From: Bradyrhizobium sp. CCGB01 | GTDB taxonomy: Bacteria > Pseudomonadota > Alphaproteobacteria > Rhizobiales > Xanthobacteraceae | Assembly: GCF_024199795.1 (NCBI RefSeq) | Contig: NZ_JANADK010000001.1 | Coordinates: forward strand, 1,054,001-1,118,000 | Reading direction: 5' to 3' | DNA length: 64,000 nucleotides | Notes under the pieces: generated by a model | Seen by the model: the letters and a program-made list of their open reading frames with translations, nothing else | What the model was told of the DNA's origin: nothing | Databases searched by the model: none | Position numbers and translations under genes: made by a program | Part shown: piece after piece, positions 45,129-54,279 of the stretch | How positions within the stretch are numbered: position 1 is the first letter of the stretch | Layout: each line of letters opens with the position of its first letter

Positions 45129-45860
45129 TCAACGCGCCTCGGCGGCGGCCATCGACAGCCGCACTGGTTCGTCGACATATTTCATCACGGCGGACTGGTA
45201 GAGCACGAACAGCGGCTGGTAGGTCCGCGCGGCGTCGTCCTCGACCATCGCCATGCGGCGGTTGTCGAGCATCAGCCAGTGGCCGTCGAGCTTTGCTGCG
45301 GCAACCGCATGCTCTTCGCCGGCCCTGACGTCGCGCACCACGACGATGCGGAGGTCCTCACTGGCAACGCCGGCGAGCCGCAGCGCGGCCAGCTTGGCGA
45401 TGGCATAGTCTTCGCAATCGCCGGCGCCCCGTGCGAAGGTCGCGAGCGGCGAGCTCCAGATGTCATCGGCGCCATCATCGGCAGCCCGGATGGCAAGATT
45501 GATGGCGCGGTTGGTTTCGCCGAGGCGCGCGCGGCCGTCACGGCTGCGGGCCTGGTCGACGATGGCGAGCAGCTTGAGCGCCGCCGGCGACGCGCAATTG
45601 TCCCGGTCGCCATCGCACAGCGCGAGCTGCACCATGTCGTCGTCGAGCTTCTGCTTCAGCGCGAACCATTTCTGTTGCAGGCGGCCGGAAGAGATGGCGA
45701 AGGCGAACACGCCGAACGGTTCGGCGGATTTGCGCACGAGGACGCCGGCTCCAGGCGACAAGAGCGTGCCGGCGCGAAGGTCGGCGGCCGATCCGAGCAG
45801 GATCAATCCGCACAGGACAAGAATCGCACGCCAGGCGCGCGAGCGAGCAGCGGTCTCCAT
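45129..45860 (-). CDS. Transglutaminase-like periplasmic cysteine protease (BTLCP/LapG-like)
   Basis: A 243-residue protein with an N-terminal export signal (RAWRAILVLCGLILLGSAAD). The BTLCP (DUF920) triad is visible: Cys149 in GAGDCEDYAIAK, His184 in GEEHAVAAA and Asp199 in WLMLDNRRM, with the conserved Trp135 before the Cys. LapG, the best-known member, cuts large adhesins off the surface under c-di-GMP control through LapD. No lapD-like gene is in view. The gene is divergent from the giant FecR/VCBS protein 609 bp away, a possible substrate. The IS5-like cassette ends at its stop codon. Confidence 0.85.
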   Translation of the reverse strand: METAARSRAWRAILVLCGLILLGSAADLRAGTLLSPGAGVLVRKSAEPFGVFAFAISSGRLQQKWFALKQKLDDDMVQLALCDGDRDNCASPAALKLLAIVDQARSRDGRARLGETNRAINLAIRAADDGADDIWSSPLATFARGAGDCEDYAIAKLAALRLAGVASEDLRIVVVRDVRAGEEHAVAAAKLDGHWLMLDNRRMAMVEDDAARTYQPLFVLYQSAVMKYVDEPVRLSMAAAEAR

Positions 45861-46469
45861 CTGACATCCCCTTCCGGCTTCGCCAGGTCCCCGTCGACCT
45901 GGTCGTGCCGGGCTTTGTTGCTTTCGCGGAGATAGTGCGAGAGAGGCCGTTTTGTTCGGCTTAATGCGCGCGGCCGGGGTTCCAAAACCGCGGGACAGGC
46001 TGAAACGAGCCTGCCCAAATTGCGTAAAATTTTACGATTCGGGGCTAGGAGGACTCCCGGTACCGGGAGACGGGACCAATTACAGGCGAAAGTTGTGGGA
46101 GGGCCGAATCTGCTCTTTATGCCTAACGACCCGCGATTTCACGGGTTCTGTTAGCTGGATCACAGATTTCGCTCCGTATTTACCGCAGGATGCTGCGGGG
46201 CACCACGAAGCAAAGATGACAAAAGTATCTGTCGTCTAATTATACGATAGATTACTTTTGGCGAGGGGAAATGCGTTCAACTAAACTCCGGTAATCTTCA
46301 GAATTCTTCAATCACTACTTCCCTTTCTCTAAGGAAGTGCTGCCTCGTAGGGGCTCCTACGGCCAAGTGACGCGAAATCACACAAGCAATAGACGGTTTC
46401 GCTAAGGACTTGGTAATGCTATGCAAGCTTAGGCGGTCGATACTTACTTAGATTTTAACTCTTTTTACG
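45861..46469. promoter_or_regulatory. 609-bp AT-rich, palindrome-rich leader
   Basis: No credible gene (a 95-codon frame at 45952-46239 has no family features). The right 330 bp are strikingly AT-rich for this genome. Palindromes: CGTAAAATTTTACG (46023-46036, perfect), CTCCCGGTACCGGGAG (46054-46069, perfect), a long hairpin at 46220-46260, ACTTCC/GGAAGT (46317-46338) and CGTAGG-GGCT-CCTACG (46346-46361). It probably contains the promoters of the protease and of the surface protein plus regulator sites and a structured 5' leader. Confidence 0.6.
46220..46260. other. Long AT-rich hairpin upstream of the surface-protein gene
   Basis: CAAAAGTATCTGTCGT (46220-46235) pairs with ACGATAGATTACTTTTG (46244-46260) except for one bulged base and one mismatch, around an 8-nt AT-rich loop. 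It is either a protein-binding dyad or an mRNA structure, 210 bp before the start codon of the 1768-residue protein. Confidence 0.6.
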
Positions 46470-49400
46470 GTGCGCGCGCGGTTGAATTACGCTGGCAAAT
46501 TTGACGGCGCGATCTCTTGGAATGGCCAGAGTTCCAGCTCGCCAGTCTATAGCCATGTCGATTCTTTTACCGCCAAGTCTTTTACTGCCAAGGCGCACGG
46601 GCACGTGCCTGACGGCGCGGTCGTTGTTCCCGATCCGAACCTGATCTTCAACGGCGAGTTCAAGCGCACAGGTCTCGACCTCGTGCTGTCCCACGAGGGG
46701 CGCGAGTTCGTCGTTCACGATTATTTCAAGGGCGACAAGCGCGCAGCGATCGCTTCGCCCGATGGTGCGCACCTCACCGGCGACACCGTCAACGCGCTCA
46801 CGGGCCATGTGCAATACGCGCAGGCCGCGCCCGGCATCGCCGCTGCCCAGGTCATCGGCCACGTCACCAAGCTCTCCGGAAGCGCGACTGCGGTGCGCAA
46901 TGGGGTCTCGGTGACCTTGAACAACGGCGACAACGTCGAGAAGGGCGATGTGGTCTCGACCGGCGCCGATTCGACGCTGGGCATCACCTTCATCGACGGC
47001 ACTGTGTTCGGCCTGTCCTCCAATGCGCGGATGGTGCTGAACGAGATGGTCTACGACCCCAACGGGTCGAGCAACTCCTCGCTGCTCAGCCTGGTCGCGG
47101 GCACCATCACCTTCGTCGCCGGCGAGACCGCCAAGCACGGCGACATGAAGATCGACACGCCGGTCGCCACCATGGGCATCCGCGGCACGGCGGTGCTGAC
47201 CCAGATCAACTTCGTCGTTCCCGCCGGCGGCGGCGATCCGCAGCCGCAGGCGAGCTTCCAGGTGCTGGTCGAGCCGAACGGCACGACGGGCTCCTACATC
47301 CTGTTCGACAAGGTCACGCTGCTGCCGATCGCGACGGTCAACCAGGCCGGCCAGATGATCCAGATCAGCGGCGGCAACGTCTCGATCACCAACGGGCTGC
47401 TGTCGCCGGACGTTCAGAAGCTGATCACGGACGTGTTCACGCTGAAGTTCACCGACAACAACACCAACACCAAGCTGACCACGAACTTCACCGACACGAT
47501 CACGCAGACCAGTGATGGCCTGGTGATCAAGACGCCGGCCGGCTACATCGCGACCGCGGTCTTCACGAACCTCAATCCGCAGGGACCGCAGGGGCCGGGC
47601 AATTCCACGCCGACCGTCAACCGTTATCCCGGTAAGCCCGATGCGCGTAGCCTCGATAGCAGCGGCAATGTGAAGACGGCGTTCGCGCTGACCGAACGCG
47701 CGGACACGACCGGCGACACGACGCACTCCGATACGATCTCCGGCCGGATCACCTTCGTCGATCAAAACCTCGGCGACCGGCCCACGGTGAGCGTGAATCT
47801 CGCCGAGGCGCCGAACTATGTCTACAAGAGCGCCGGCCAGCAGGACGTCACCGGCTCGCTCACCGCGCTCCAGAAGCAGGACATCGCGGCGACGCAGATC
47901 CAGATCAGTGTCGTCGCCGACGGCGGCAACACCAACAACGGCTCGGCGGTCTGGACCTACACGATTCCCGACCACGCCTTCGATTTTCTCGCGGCCGGCG
48001 AAACGCTGACGCTGACCTACATGGTCCGCGTCGACAACAATTTCGCAGTCAGCCCCGAAACCACCCTCATCCCCATCACCATCACGATCACGGGCACCAA
48101 CGACAAGCCGGTGCTTGCGACGTCGGGCGGCACCGTCATCGAGAAGGTCGGGACCGGCAACACGGCCCTCGACACCATTACCGGCACCGTCACCTTCAGC
48201 GACGTCGATCTGACGGACCGGCCGGTCGTGGGCGCGGCGCTCTCGTCCACCCAGCCGTTCAAATATCTCGATGCGCAGGGCCACGATGTCACGGCATCGC
48301 TGACGCCGGAGCAACTCGCCGCGATCAAGGCCGTCGAGGTGCCGCTGACCGTGGTGCAGGGCGCGGGAAACAGCAACAACGGTTCAGCCACCTGGACCTA
48401 TAGCGTCCCCGATCACCTCTTCGACTTCCTCGCCGAAGGCGAGACGCTGGTCCTCAACTACGTGGTGCAGGTCGATGACGGGCACGGCGGCGTCGTCAGC
48501 ACGCCGGTCACGGTGTCCATCAATGGTGCCGACGTCAACGTCGAAGGCACCAACGACGTTCCGACGATCGTCGCGGACCTGACCACGGCGACCGGCGCAG
48601 TGGCCGAGGATGCGGCGGCAACCCTGGCGGCGAACGGCACCATTACCTTCCGCGATCCCGACCTCACGGACACGCACACCGCCAGTTTCGTTCTGAAGTC
48701 GTCGGATGCAAGCGCCAACCTGCCTGGCTATTCCGAGACCGCGCCGCTCAGCAAGATCGGCACGTTCGCACTCACCGCGGTCAGCGAGCAACCCGGCGTC
48801 AGCTCCATCGGGTCGGTCGGCTGGACCTTCACGCTCGACGACAACGATCCGGTGCTGCAGTCGCTGGCCGAAGGCCAGACCATCACCCAGGTCTACACCG
48901 TCACCATCGACGATCATCACGGTGGAACGGTCACCCAGGACGTGACGGTCGTCATCACCGGCAAAAACGACGCGCCGACCATGGCCAGCAGCGCAGCGGC
49001 GGCGACTGGCAAGGTGACCGAGGACACGGGCCTGACGCTGTCGATCGATGGCACGCTGGCGATCCAGGACCTCGACCTGATCGACACCCATACGGCGCAG
49101 GCGGTATTCAAGTCGTCGTCGTCGAGCGCGCATCTGCCCGGCTTTGCGGATGGCGTCACGAATCTCGGCACCTTCACCATCGATCCGACGGTGGCGGAGC
49201 TGAGCACGGACACCAATAACGGCGCGACGCTGGGCTGGCACTTCACGCTCGACAACAGCAATGCGATGCTGCAGTCGCTGGCCGAAGGTCAGACCATCAC
49301 CCAGGTCTACACCGTCACCTTCACCGACAATCACAACGCGTCGGTCACGCAGGACGTCACGGTCACGATCACGGGCGTCAACGACGCGCCGACGATTGCG

Positions 49401-51776
49401 AGCGATGCTGCGGCGGCGACGGGCAAGGTCACCGAGGACACGGGCCTGACGCTGTCGCTCGACGGCACGCTGGCGATCCAGGACCTCGATCTGATCGACA
49501 CCCATACGGCGCAGGCGGTGTTCAAATCGTCGTCCGTCAGTTCGGCTCTGCCGGGCTTCGACGACGACGTCACGAATCTCGGCACCTTCACCATCGATCC
49601 GGCGGTGACGGAGCTGACCACCGACAGCAGCAACGGCGCAACGCTGGGCTGGCACTTCACGCTCGACAACAGCAATGCGATGCTGCAGTCGCTGGCCGAA
49701 GGTCAGATCATCACCCAGGTCTACACCGTTACCTTCACCGACAATCACAACGCGTCGGTCACGCAGGACGTCACGGTCACCATCATCGGCACGAACGACG
49801 CGCCGACCGTCATCAGCAGCGCTGCGGCGGCAACGGGCAAGGTCACCGAAGACACGGGCCTGACGCTGTCGATCGACGGCACGCTGGCGATCCAGGACCT
49901 CGACCTGATCGACACCCATACGGCGCAGGCGGTGTTCAAGTCGTCGTCCGTCAGCGCGGCTTTGCCGGGCTTCGACGACGACGCCACGAATATCGGCACC
50001 TTCACCATCGATCAATCGGTGACGGAGCTGACCACCGACAGCAGCAACGGCGCGACGTTGGGCTGGCACTTCACGCTCGACAACAGCAACGCGATGCTGC
50101 AGTCGCTGGCCGAAGGGCAGACCATCACCCAGGTCTACACCGTCACCTTCACCGACAATCACCATGCGTCGGTGACACAGGACGTCACCGTCACGATCAA
50201 CGGCGCCAACGACGCCCCGACCATCACCAGCGATGCCGCCGCGGCGACTGGCGCGGTTACCGAGGATGAGAGCTCGTCGCTGTCGACCTGCGGCACGCTG
50301 GCGATCCAGGACCTCGACCTGATCGACACCCACACCGCGCAGGCGGTGTTCAAATCGTCGTCTGTCAGTTCCGCTCTGCCGGGCTTCGACGACGACGCCA
50401 CGAATATCGGCACCTTCACGATCGATCCGTCGGTGACGGAGCTGACCACGGACAGCAGCAACGGCGCGACGCTGGGCTGGCATTTCACGCTCGATAACAG
50501 CGATCCGCTCCTGCAGTCGCTGGCCGCGGGCCAGACCATCACCCAGGTCTACACCGTTACCTTCACCGACAATCACAACGCGTCGGTGACGCAGGACGTC
50601 ACGGTCACCATCACCGGCACGAACGACGCGCCGACGCTCGCCGATGCGACGCTGACGTCCGTCGTCGGCAACGACAATGATCCGGACGGCGCGACGATCG
50701 GCAGCCTCTTCGCGAGCAAGTTCGCCGATGTCGATGCCGGCTCGAGCCTGAAGGCGATTGTCGTGACGTCGGACACGGCTGCGGCCACCCAGGGCGTCTG
50801 GCAGTACGAGCTCGCCGGCACGCATCAATGGGTCGATATCGGTTCGGTTGGCGAGACGCACGGGCTCGTGCTGAGCCCGGATACGCTGATCCGGTTTGTG
50901 CCGGCCGACGGCTTTACCGGCACGCCGGGCGCGCTGGGCGTCCATGCCCTCGACGACACCTATGCCGGCGACGTCACGACCGCAGGCTCGCCGGAAATCA
51001 TCGACCTCACCACTACGGGCACCGGCGGCACCACGCCGGTGTCGGACAATGTCGCCACGATCGGCACCGACGTGACGGCCCCGGCGGCGGGCGGGCCGGT
51101 CATCGATACCGAGAGCTTCCAGGTCGAGCACATCATAGAGAGCATCCCCCCCGTCGACGTCATCACCAATCTGGTGGTCACCGACACCGATCCCGGCGCA
51201 TCGACCGATACCTTCACCGTCACGGCGACCACCGCCCATGCACCCGACAGCAACGTCTATCTGTCGTCGAGCTCCGGCCTGCTCAGCGCGATCAATCTCG
51301 GCTTCGAGAACGGCATCACCTACGATCCCGGCCTGTCGCCGCCGGAGACCGACCAGATCACGCTGACGGTGACGGACACGACCACGGGCCAGTCCGATAC
51401 TGTCCACTTCATCTTCAAGGAGGCGGGCGACACCAGCCAGGGCATCACGCTGGAAGGGACCGCCGGCAAGGACGTCATTTTCGCGACCGATTCGAGCGAC
51501 ACGCTGATCGGTGGCGGCGCCAAGGACCAGTTCGTGTTCGCGCCGACGTCGTCGCAGACCGCGGTCCAGCACACCGTGAACGATTTCGAGACCGGCCTCG
51601 ACAAGATCGACCTGCGGCAGTTCACCGGCATCACGTCGTGGACGCAGGTGTCCGCGCTGGCGGAGCAGCAGGGCACCGATACCCTGCTCACTCTCGACGC
51701 CAACGACAAGATCCTCCTGAAGAACACCGTTGCCGGCAATCTCCACGCCAGCGATTTCATCCTTCACGTAAGCTAG
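46470..51776 (+). CDS. Giant FecR/VCBS-repeat surface protein (type I secreted adhesin-like)
   Basis: A 1768-residue protein. A FecR-like domain (about residues 128-247) contains VIGHVTKLSGSATAVRNGVS, GDVVSTGADSTLGITFIDGT and KIDTPVATMGIRGTAVLTQI. Two divergent VCBS/cadherin-like units follow (about 400-690), then five tandem 138-residue VCBS repeats (695-1384) sharing QDLDLIDTHTAQAVFKSSS and LAEGQTITQVYTVTFTDNH, and a cadherin-like stretch. An RTX-like tail (SDTLIGGGAKDQFVF near 1690; NDFETGLDKIDLRQF) looks like a C-terminal type I secretion signal. No N-terminal signal peptide. The start is uncertain: GTG at 46470 follows an in-frame stop closely and has no clear ribosome site; TTG at 46482 is possible. 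No exporter genes are nearby. Confidence 0.9.
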   Translation: MRARLNYAGKFDGAISWNGQSSSSPVYSHVDSFTAKSFTAKAHGHVPDGAVVVPDPNLIFNGEFKRTGLDLVLSHEGREFVVHDYFKGDKRAAIASPDGAHLTGDTVNALTGHVQYAQAAPGIAAAQVIGHVTKLSGSATAVRNGVSVTLNNGDNVEKGDVVSTGADSTLGITFIDGTVFGLSSNARMVLNEMVYDPNGSSNSSLLSLVAGTITFVAGETAKHGDMKIDTPVATMGIRGTAVLTQINFVVPAGGGDPQPQASFQVLVEPNGTTGSYILFDKVTLLPIATVNQAGQMIQISGGNVSITNGLLSPDVQKLITDVFTLKFTDNNTNTKLTTNFTDTITQTSDGLVIKTPAGYIATAVFTNLNPQGPQGPGNSTPTVNRYPGKPDARSLDSSGNVKTAFALTERADTTGDTTHSDTISGRITFVDQNLGDRPTVSVNLAEAPNYVYKSAGQQDVTGSLTALQKQDIAATQIQISVVADGGNTNNGSAVWTYTIPDHAFDFLAAGETLTLTYMVRVDNNFAVSPETTLIPITITITGTNDKPVLATSGGTVIEKVGTGNTALDTITGTVTFSDVDLTDRPVVGAALSSTQPFKYLDAQGHDVTASLTPEQLAAIKAVEVPLTVVQGAGNSNNGSATWTYSVPDHLFDFLAEGETLVLNYVVQVDDGHGGVVSTPVTVSINGADVNVEGTNDVPTIVADLTTATGAVAEDAAATLAANGTITFRDPDLTDTHTASFVLKSSDASANLPGYSETAPLSKIGTFALTAVSEQPGVSSIGSVGWTFTLDDNDPVLQSLAEGQTITQVYTVTIDDHHGGTVTQDVTVVITGKNDAPTMASSAAAATGKVTEDTGLTLSIDGTLAIQDLDLIDTHTAQAVFKSSSSSAHLPGFADGVTNLGTFTIDPTVAELSTDTNNGATLGWHFTLDNSNAMLQSLAEGQTITQVYTVTFTDNHNASVTQDVTVTITGVNDAPTIASDAAAATGKVTEDTGLTLSLDGTLAIQDLDLIDTHTAQAVFKSSSVSSALPGFDDDVTNLGTFTIDPAVTELTTDSSNGATLGWHFTLDNSNAMLQSLAEGQIITQVYTVTFTDNHNASVTQDVTVTIIGTNDAPTVISSAAAATGKVTEDTGLTLSIDGTLAIQDLDLIDTHTAQAVFKSSSVSAALPGFDDDATNIGTFTIDQSVTELTTDSSNGATLGWHFTLDNSNAMLQSLAEGQTITQVYTVTFTDNHHASVTQDVTVTINGANDAPTITSDAAAATGAVTEDESSSLSTCGTLAIQDLDLIDTHTAQAVFKSSSVSSALPGFDDDATNIGTFTIDPSVTELTTDSSNGATLGWHFTLDNSDPLLQSLAAGQTITQVYTVTFTDNHNASVTQDVTVTITGTNDAPTLADATLTSVVGNDNDPDGATIGSLFASKFADVDAGSSLKAIVVTSDTAAATQGVWQYELAGTHQWVDIGSVGETHGLVLSPDTLIRFVPADGFTGTPGALGVHALDDTYAGDVTTAGSPEIIDLTTTGTGGTTPVSDNVATIGTDVTAPAAGGPVIDTESFQVEHIIESIPPVDVITNLVVTDTDPGASTDTFTVTATTAHAPDSNVYLSSSSGLLSAINLGFENGITYDPGLSPPETDQITLTVTDTTTGQSDTVHFIFKEAGDTSQGITLEGTAGKDVIFATDSSDTLIGGGAKDQFVFAPTSSQTAVQHTVNDFETGLDKIDLRQFTGITSWTQVSALAEQQGTDTLLTLDANDKILLKNTVAGNLHASDFILHVS
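48553..50622 (+). repeat. Five tandem repeats of exactly 414 bp
   Basis: Unit boundaries, marked by the AACGACG(C/T) motif at the VCBS junction, fall at 48553, 48967, 49381, 49795 and 50209, ending at 50622: five units of 414 bp (138 codons) with no length change. Units 2-5 are nearly identical, the first is more diverged. They encode VCBS domains of the surface protein. Such arrays expand and shrink by recombination and are prone to misassembly. Confidence 0.92.
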
Positions 51777-51917
51777 GCTGCTCCTTCGAGCGGCGCCTCA
51801 TTCCGCTTTGACCGCGGCAAAAAATCCTTATCCTCTGCCGCCGAAGCGATGGCCATTTGCGTCATGGCGTTCCATGATCCGCGCACGGCCTGATGCGAGG
51901 CAGGAAGTCCGATCCGA

Positions 51918-54149
51918 ATGAAACGTCTGAAGATCCTGCGGCGGTGGTTTGCGCGGAAGTTCGGCTTTGCGCGGCTGATGTGCCTTGCGCTGCTGGTGGT
52001 GTTTGCCGGTGCTCGTCTCTGGGATCCGCCGCCGATCCAGGAATTGCGGCTGCGTACCTTCGACATGTTTCAGTTGATCGACCCGCGCCACAAGACGGCG
52101 CGGCCGGTCACCATCGTCGACATCGACGACAAGAGCCTCGCCAGGCTCGGCCAGTGGCCGTGGCCGCGCACGCGGATCGCCGACCTGATCCAGAACCTCA
52201 CCAGTAACGGCGCGGTCGCGATCGGCTTCGACGTGGTGTTCTCGGAAGCCGACCGGCTCAACCCGGATCTGGTCGCGAGCCAGATGCGCTATCTGGACGA
52301 CGCAACCCGGGCCAAGCTGCGCGAGCTGCCGACCAACGACCAGATCCTCGCCGAGGCGATCGGGCGCTCGCGCGTGGTGCTGGGCGAGACGGGACAGCGG
52401 GCCATATCCTCCGAGGTCGACAAGACGCTGCCCTTCACCGGCGTCGCGACGGTCGGCGAGGAGGGGGCCGAACGCTTCCTGTTCGAATTCCCCGGCCTGC
52501 TCCGCAACGTCCCCGTCATCGAGAAGGTCGCCGCCGGCCGCGGCCTGTTCTCGATCAGGACCGAGCGCGACGGTCTGATCCGGCGCGTGCCGATGGTCAT
52601 GCGCGCCCAGGGCATGGTCATGCCCTCGCTCAGCCTGGAGATCCTGCGCGTCGTCACGGGAACGCCGACGCTGCTGGTCCGGACCGACAAGACCGGCGTG
52701 CGGGCCGTGCGCCTCAAGGGCGTCGAGATCCCGACCGACAAGAACGGCCAGCTCTGGGTGCACTATGCCCGTCAGGATCCTTCGATCTACGTGTCGGCGG
52801 CCGATGTGCTCGACAACACCGCGCCGCAGGGCAAGATCGCCGGCAAGCTGGTGCTGGTCGGCACCTCCGCGGTCGGACTGAACGACATCAAGACCACGCC
52901 GGTGTCCTCGACCATGCCGGGCGTCGAGATCCATGCGCAGGTGCTGGAGAGCGTGCTGAGCGGCGCCGTGATCTCCCAGCCGAACTACGCGCTCGGCGTC
53001 GAGCTGATCGCGGCGCTGATCATCGGCCTGCTCGTAATCATCTTCACGCCGAACCTCGGGCCGGTGCGCCTCGTGCTCGCGGGTGCGATGTTCGCCGCCA
53101 TCCTGGTCGGCGTGTCCTGGTTCTTCTATGCGCAGTATCGCTATCTCATCGACTTCACCTATCCGCTGCTGTCGACCACCGCGATCTACCTGACGCTGAT
53201 CTTCGCCAGCTTCGTGCGCGAGCAGCGTCAGCGCGTGCAGATCCGCGGCATGTTCGCGCAATACATGTCGCCGGTGCTGGTCGAACAGCTCGCGCAGTCG
53301 CCGGAAAAGCTCGTGCTCGGCGGCGAGGAGCGCCAGATGACGATCATGTTCTCCGACGTGCGCGGCTTCACCACCATATCGGAAACCTACAAGAACGACC
53401 CGCAAGGCCTCATCGCGCTGATGAACCGCTTTCTGACGCCGCTGACCGACGTCATCATCGATCAGAAGGGCTACATCGACAAATACATGGGCGACGCCAT
53501 CATGGCGTTCTGGAATGCGCCGCTCGACGATGCCGAGCACGAGGTCAACGCCTGCGAGGCCGCGATCCAGATGCTGGAGCAGATCGACGCGGTCAACAAG
53601 GAGCGCGAGCAGGAAGCCGCCGACGGCGGTCACGTCTACATCCCGCTCAATGTCGGCATCGGCCTCAACACCGGTATCGGCGTGGTCGGCAACATGGGCT
53701 CCGACCTGAAGAAGAACTATTCCGTGCTCGGCGACAGCGTGAACCTCGCCTCGCGCCTCGAAGGTCAGTCGAAGGAATACGGCTTTCCCATCATTGTCGG
53801 CTCCAGGACCGCGCTTGCCGCCAAGGACAAGTTCGCGATCCTCGAGCTCGACTTCATCATGGTCAAGGGCAAGACCGAGCCCGAGGTGATCTACGCCATC
53901 GCCGGCCGCGAGGACGTGATGCATTCGGGCGCCTTCCAGCGCCTGCGCAACGTCACCATCGAGATGCTCGGCTGCTACCGCGGCCGCAACTGGCAGGGCG
54001 CGCTGGATGCGATCGACCGCGGCCGTCGCAGCGAGGACGCCGACACGCTGGAAAAGCTGTTCAAGCTCTATGAAGCGCGGATCAAGGATTTCCAGCTCAA
54101 TCCGCCGCCGGAAGGCTGGACGGGAGCCTATGCGCTGCTGACGAAGTAG
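51918..54149 (+). CDS. CHASE2-domain class III adenylate cyclase
   Basis: A 743-residue membrane protein. It starts with a basic segment and a membrane helix (about 18-34), followed by an extracytoplasmic CHASE2 sensor (about 40-360, opening RTFDMFQLIDPRHKTARPVT), three membrane helices (about 365-440) and a cytoplasmic cyclase domain (about 465-660). Catalytic residues are all present: metal Asp480 (FSDVRG) and Asp526 (YMGD), adenine-type Lys522, a Ser at the partner position (602), Asn609 and Arg613 (SVNLASRLEG). So active ATP cyclisation is expected. It lies 141 bp after the giant surface protein on the same strand; FecR and CHASE2-cyclase genes often neighbour each other. Confidence 0.95.
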   Translation: MKRLKILRRWFARKFGFARLMCLALLVVFAGARLWDPPPIQELRLRTFDMFQLIDPRHKTARPVTIVDIDDKSLARLGQWPWPRTRIADLIQNLTSNGAVAIGFDVVFSEADRLNPDLVASQMRYLDDATRAKLRELPTNDQILAEAIGRSRVVLGETGQRAISSEVDKTLPFTGVATVGEEGAERFLFEFPGLLRNVPVIEKVAAGRGLFSIRTERDGLIRRVPMVMRAQGMVMPSLSLEILRVVTGTPTLLVRTDKTGVRAVRLKGVEIPTDKNGQLWVHYARQDPSIYVSAADVLDNTAPQGKIAGKLVLVGTSAVGLNDIKTTPVSSTMPGVEIHAQVLESVLSGAVISQPNYALGVELIAALIIGLLVIIFTPNLGPVRLVLAGAMFAAILVGVSWFFYAQYRYLIDFTYPLLSTTAIYLTLIFASFVREQRQRVQIRGMFAQYMSPVLVEQLAQSPEKLVLGGEERQMTIMFSDVRGFTTISETYKNDPQGLIALMNRFLTPLTDVIIDQKGYIDKYMGDAIMAFWNAPLDDAEHEVNACEAAIQMLEQIDAVNKEREQEAADGGHVYIPLNVGIGLNTGIGVVGNMGSDLKKNYSVLGDSVNLASRLEGQSKEYGFPIIVGSRTALAAKDKFAILELDFIMVKGKTEPEVIYAIAGREDVMHSGAFQRLRNVTIEMLGCYRGRNWQGALDAIDRGRRSEDADTLEKLFKLYEARIKDFQLNPPPEGWTGAYALLTK

Positions 54150-54171
54150 GGTCCGCGTCGCCGCCCTCGTA

Positions 54172-54254
54172 AGGTGGGCAAAGGCGCGAAGCGTCGTGCC
54201 CACCATCGCTTTCACCGTGGCGAGACGGTGGGCACGCTTGCGCTTTGCCCACCC
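54172..54254. repeat. Dispersed palindromic repeat, type D
   Basis: GGTGGGCAAAGGCGCGAAGC ... GTGCCCACC and GGTGGGCAC ... GCGCTTTGCCCACC form an 83-bp nested inverted repeat. It lies between the convergent cyclase and binding-protein genes and could act as a two-way transcription end. Confidence 0.75.
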
Positions 54255-54279
54255 TACGATAGCTGTGCTCGCCGCCCCC

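Noticed and set aside
45952..46239. 95-codon frame starting TTG in the long leader
   Set aside because: Contains a CPNC and CSLC pattern suggestive of a zinc ribbon, but has no ribosome site, runs through perfect palindromes and shows no coding-type composition.
48553..50622. Regular repeats considered as a CRISPR array
   Set aside because: Units are 414 bp, contiguous, in frame and code for VCBS domains; no short repeats with spacers exist.
48384..51767. 1127-codon open frame on the minus strand opposite the VCBS protein, and other long antisense frames (46455-48314, 56044-58848, 51828-54215)
   Set aside because: They mirror real genes in a high-GC genome, are Arg/Asp/Gly-rich low-complexity translations with no domain motifs, and the plus-strand proteins have clear families.
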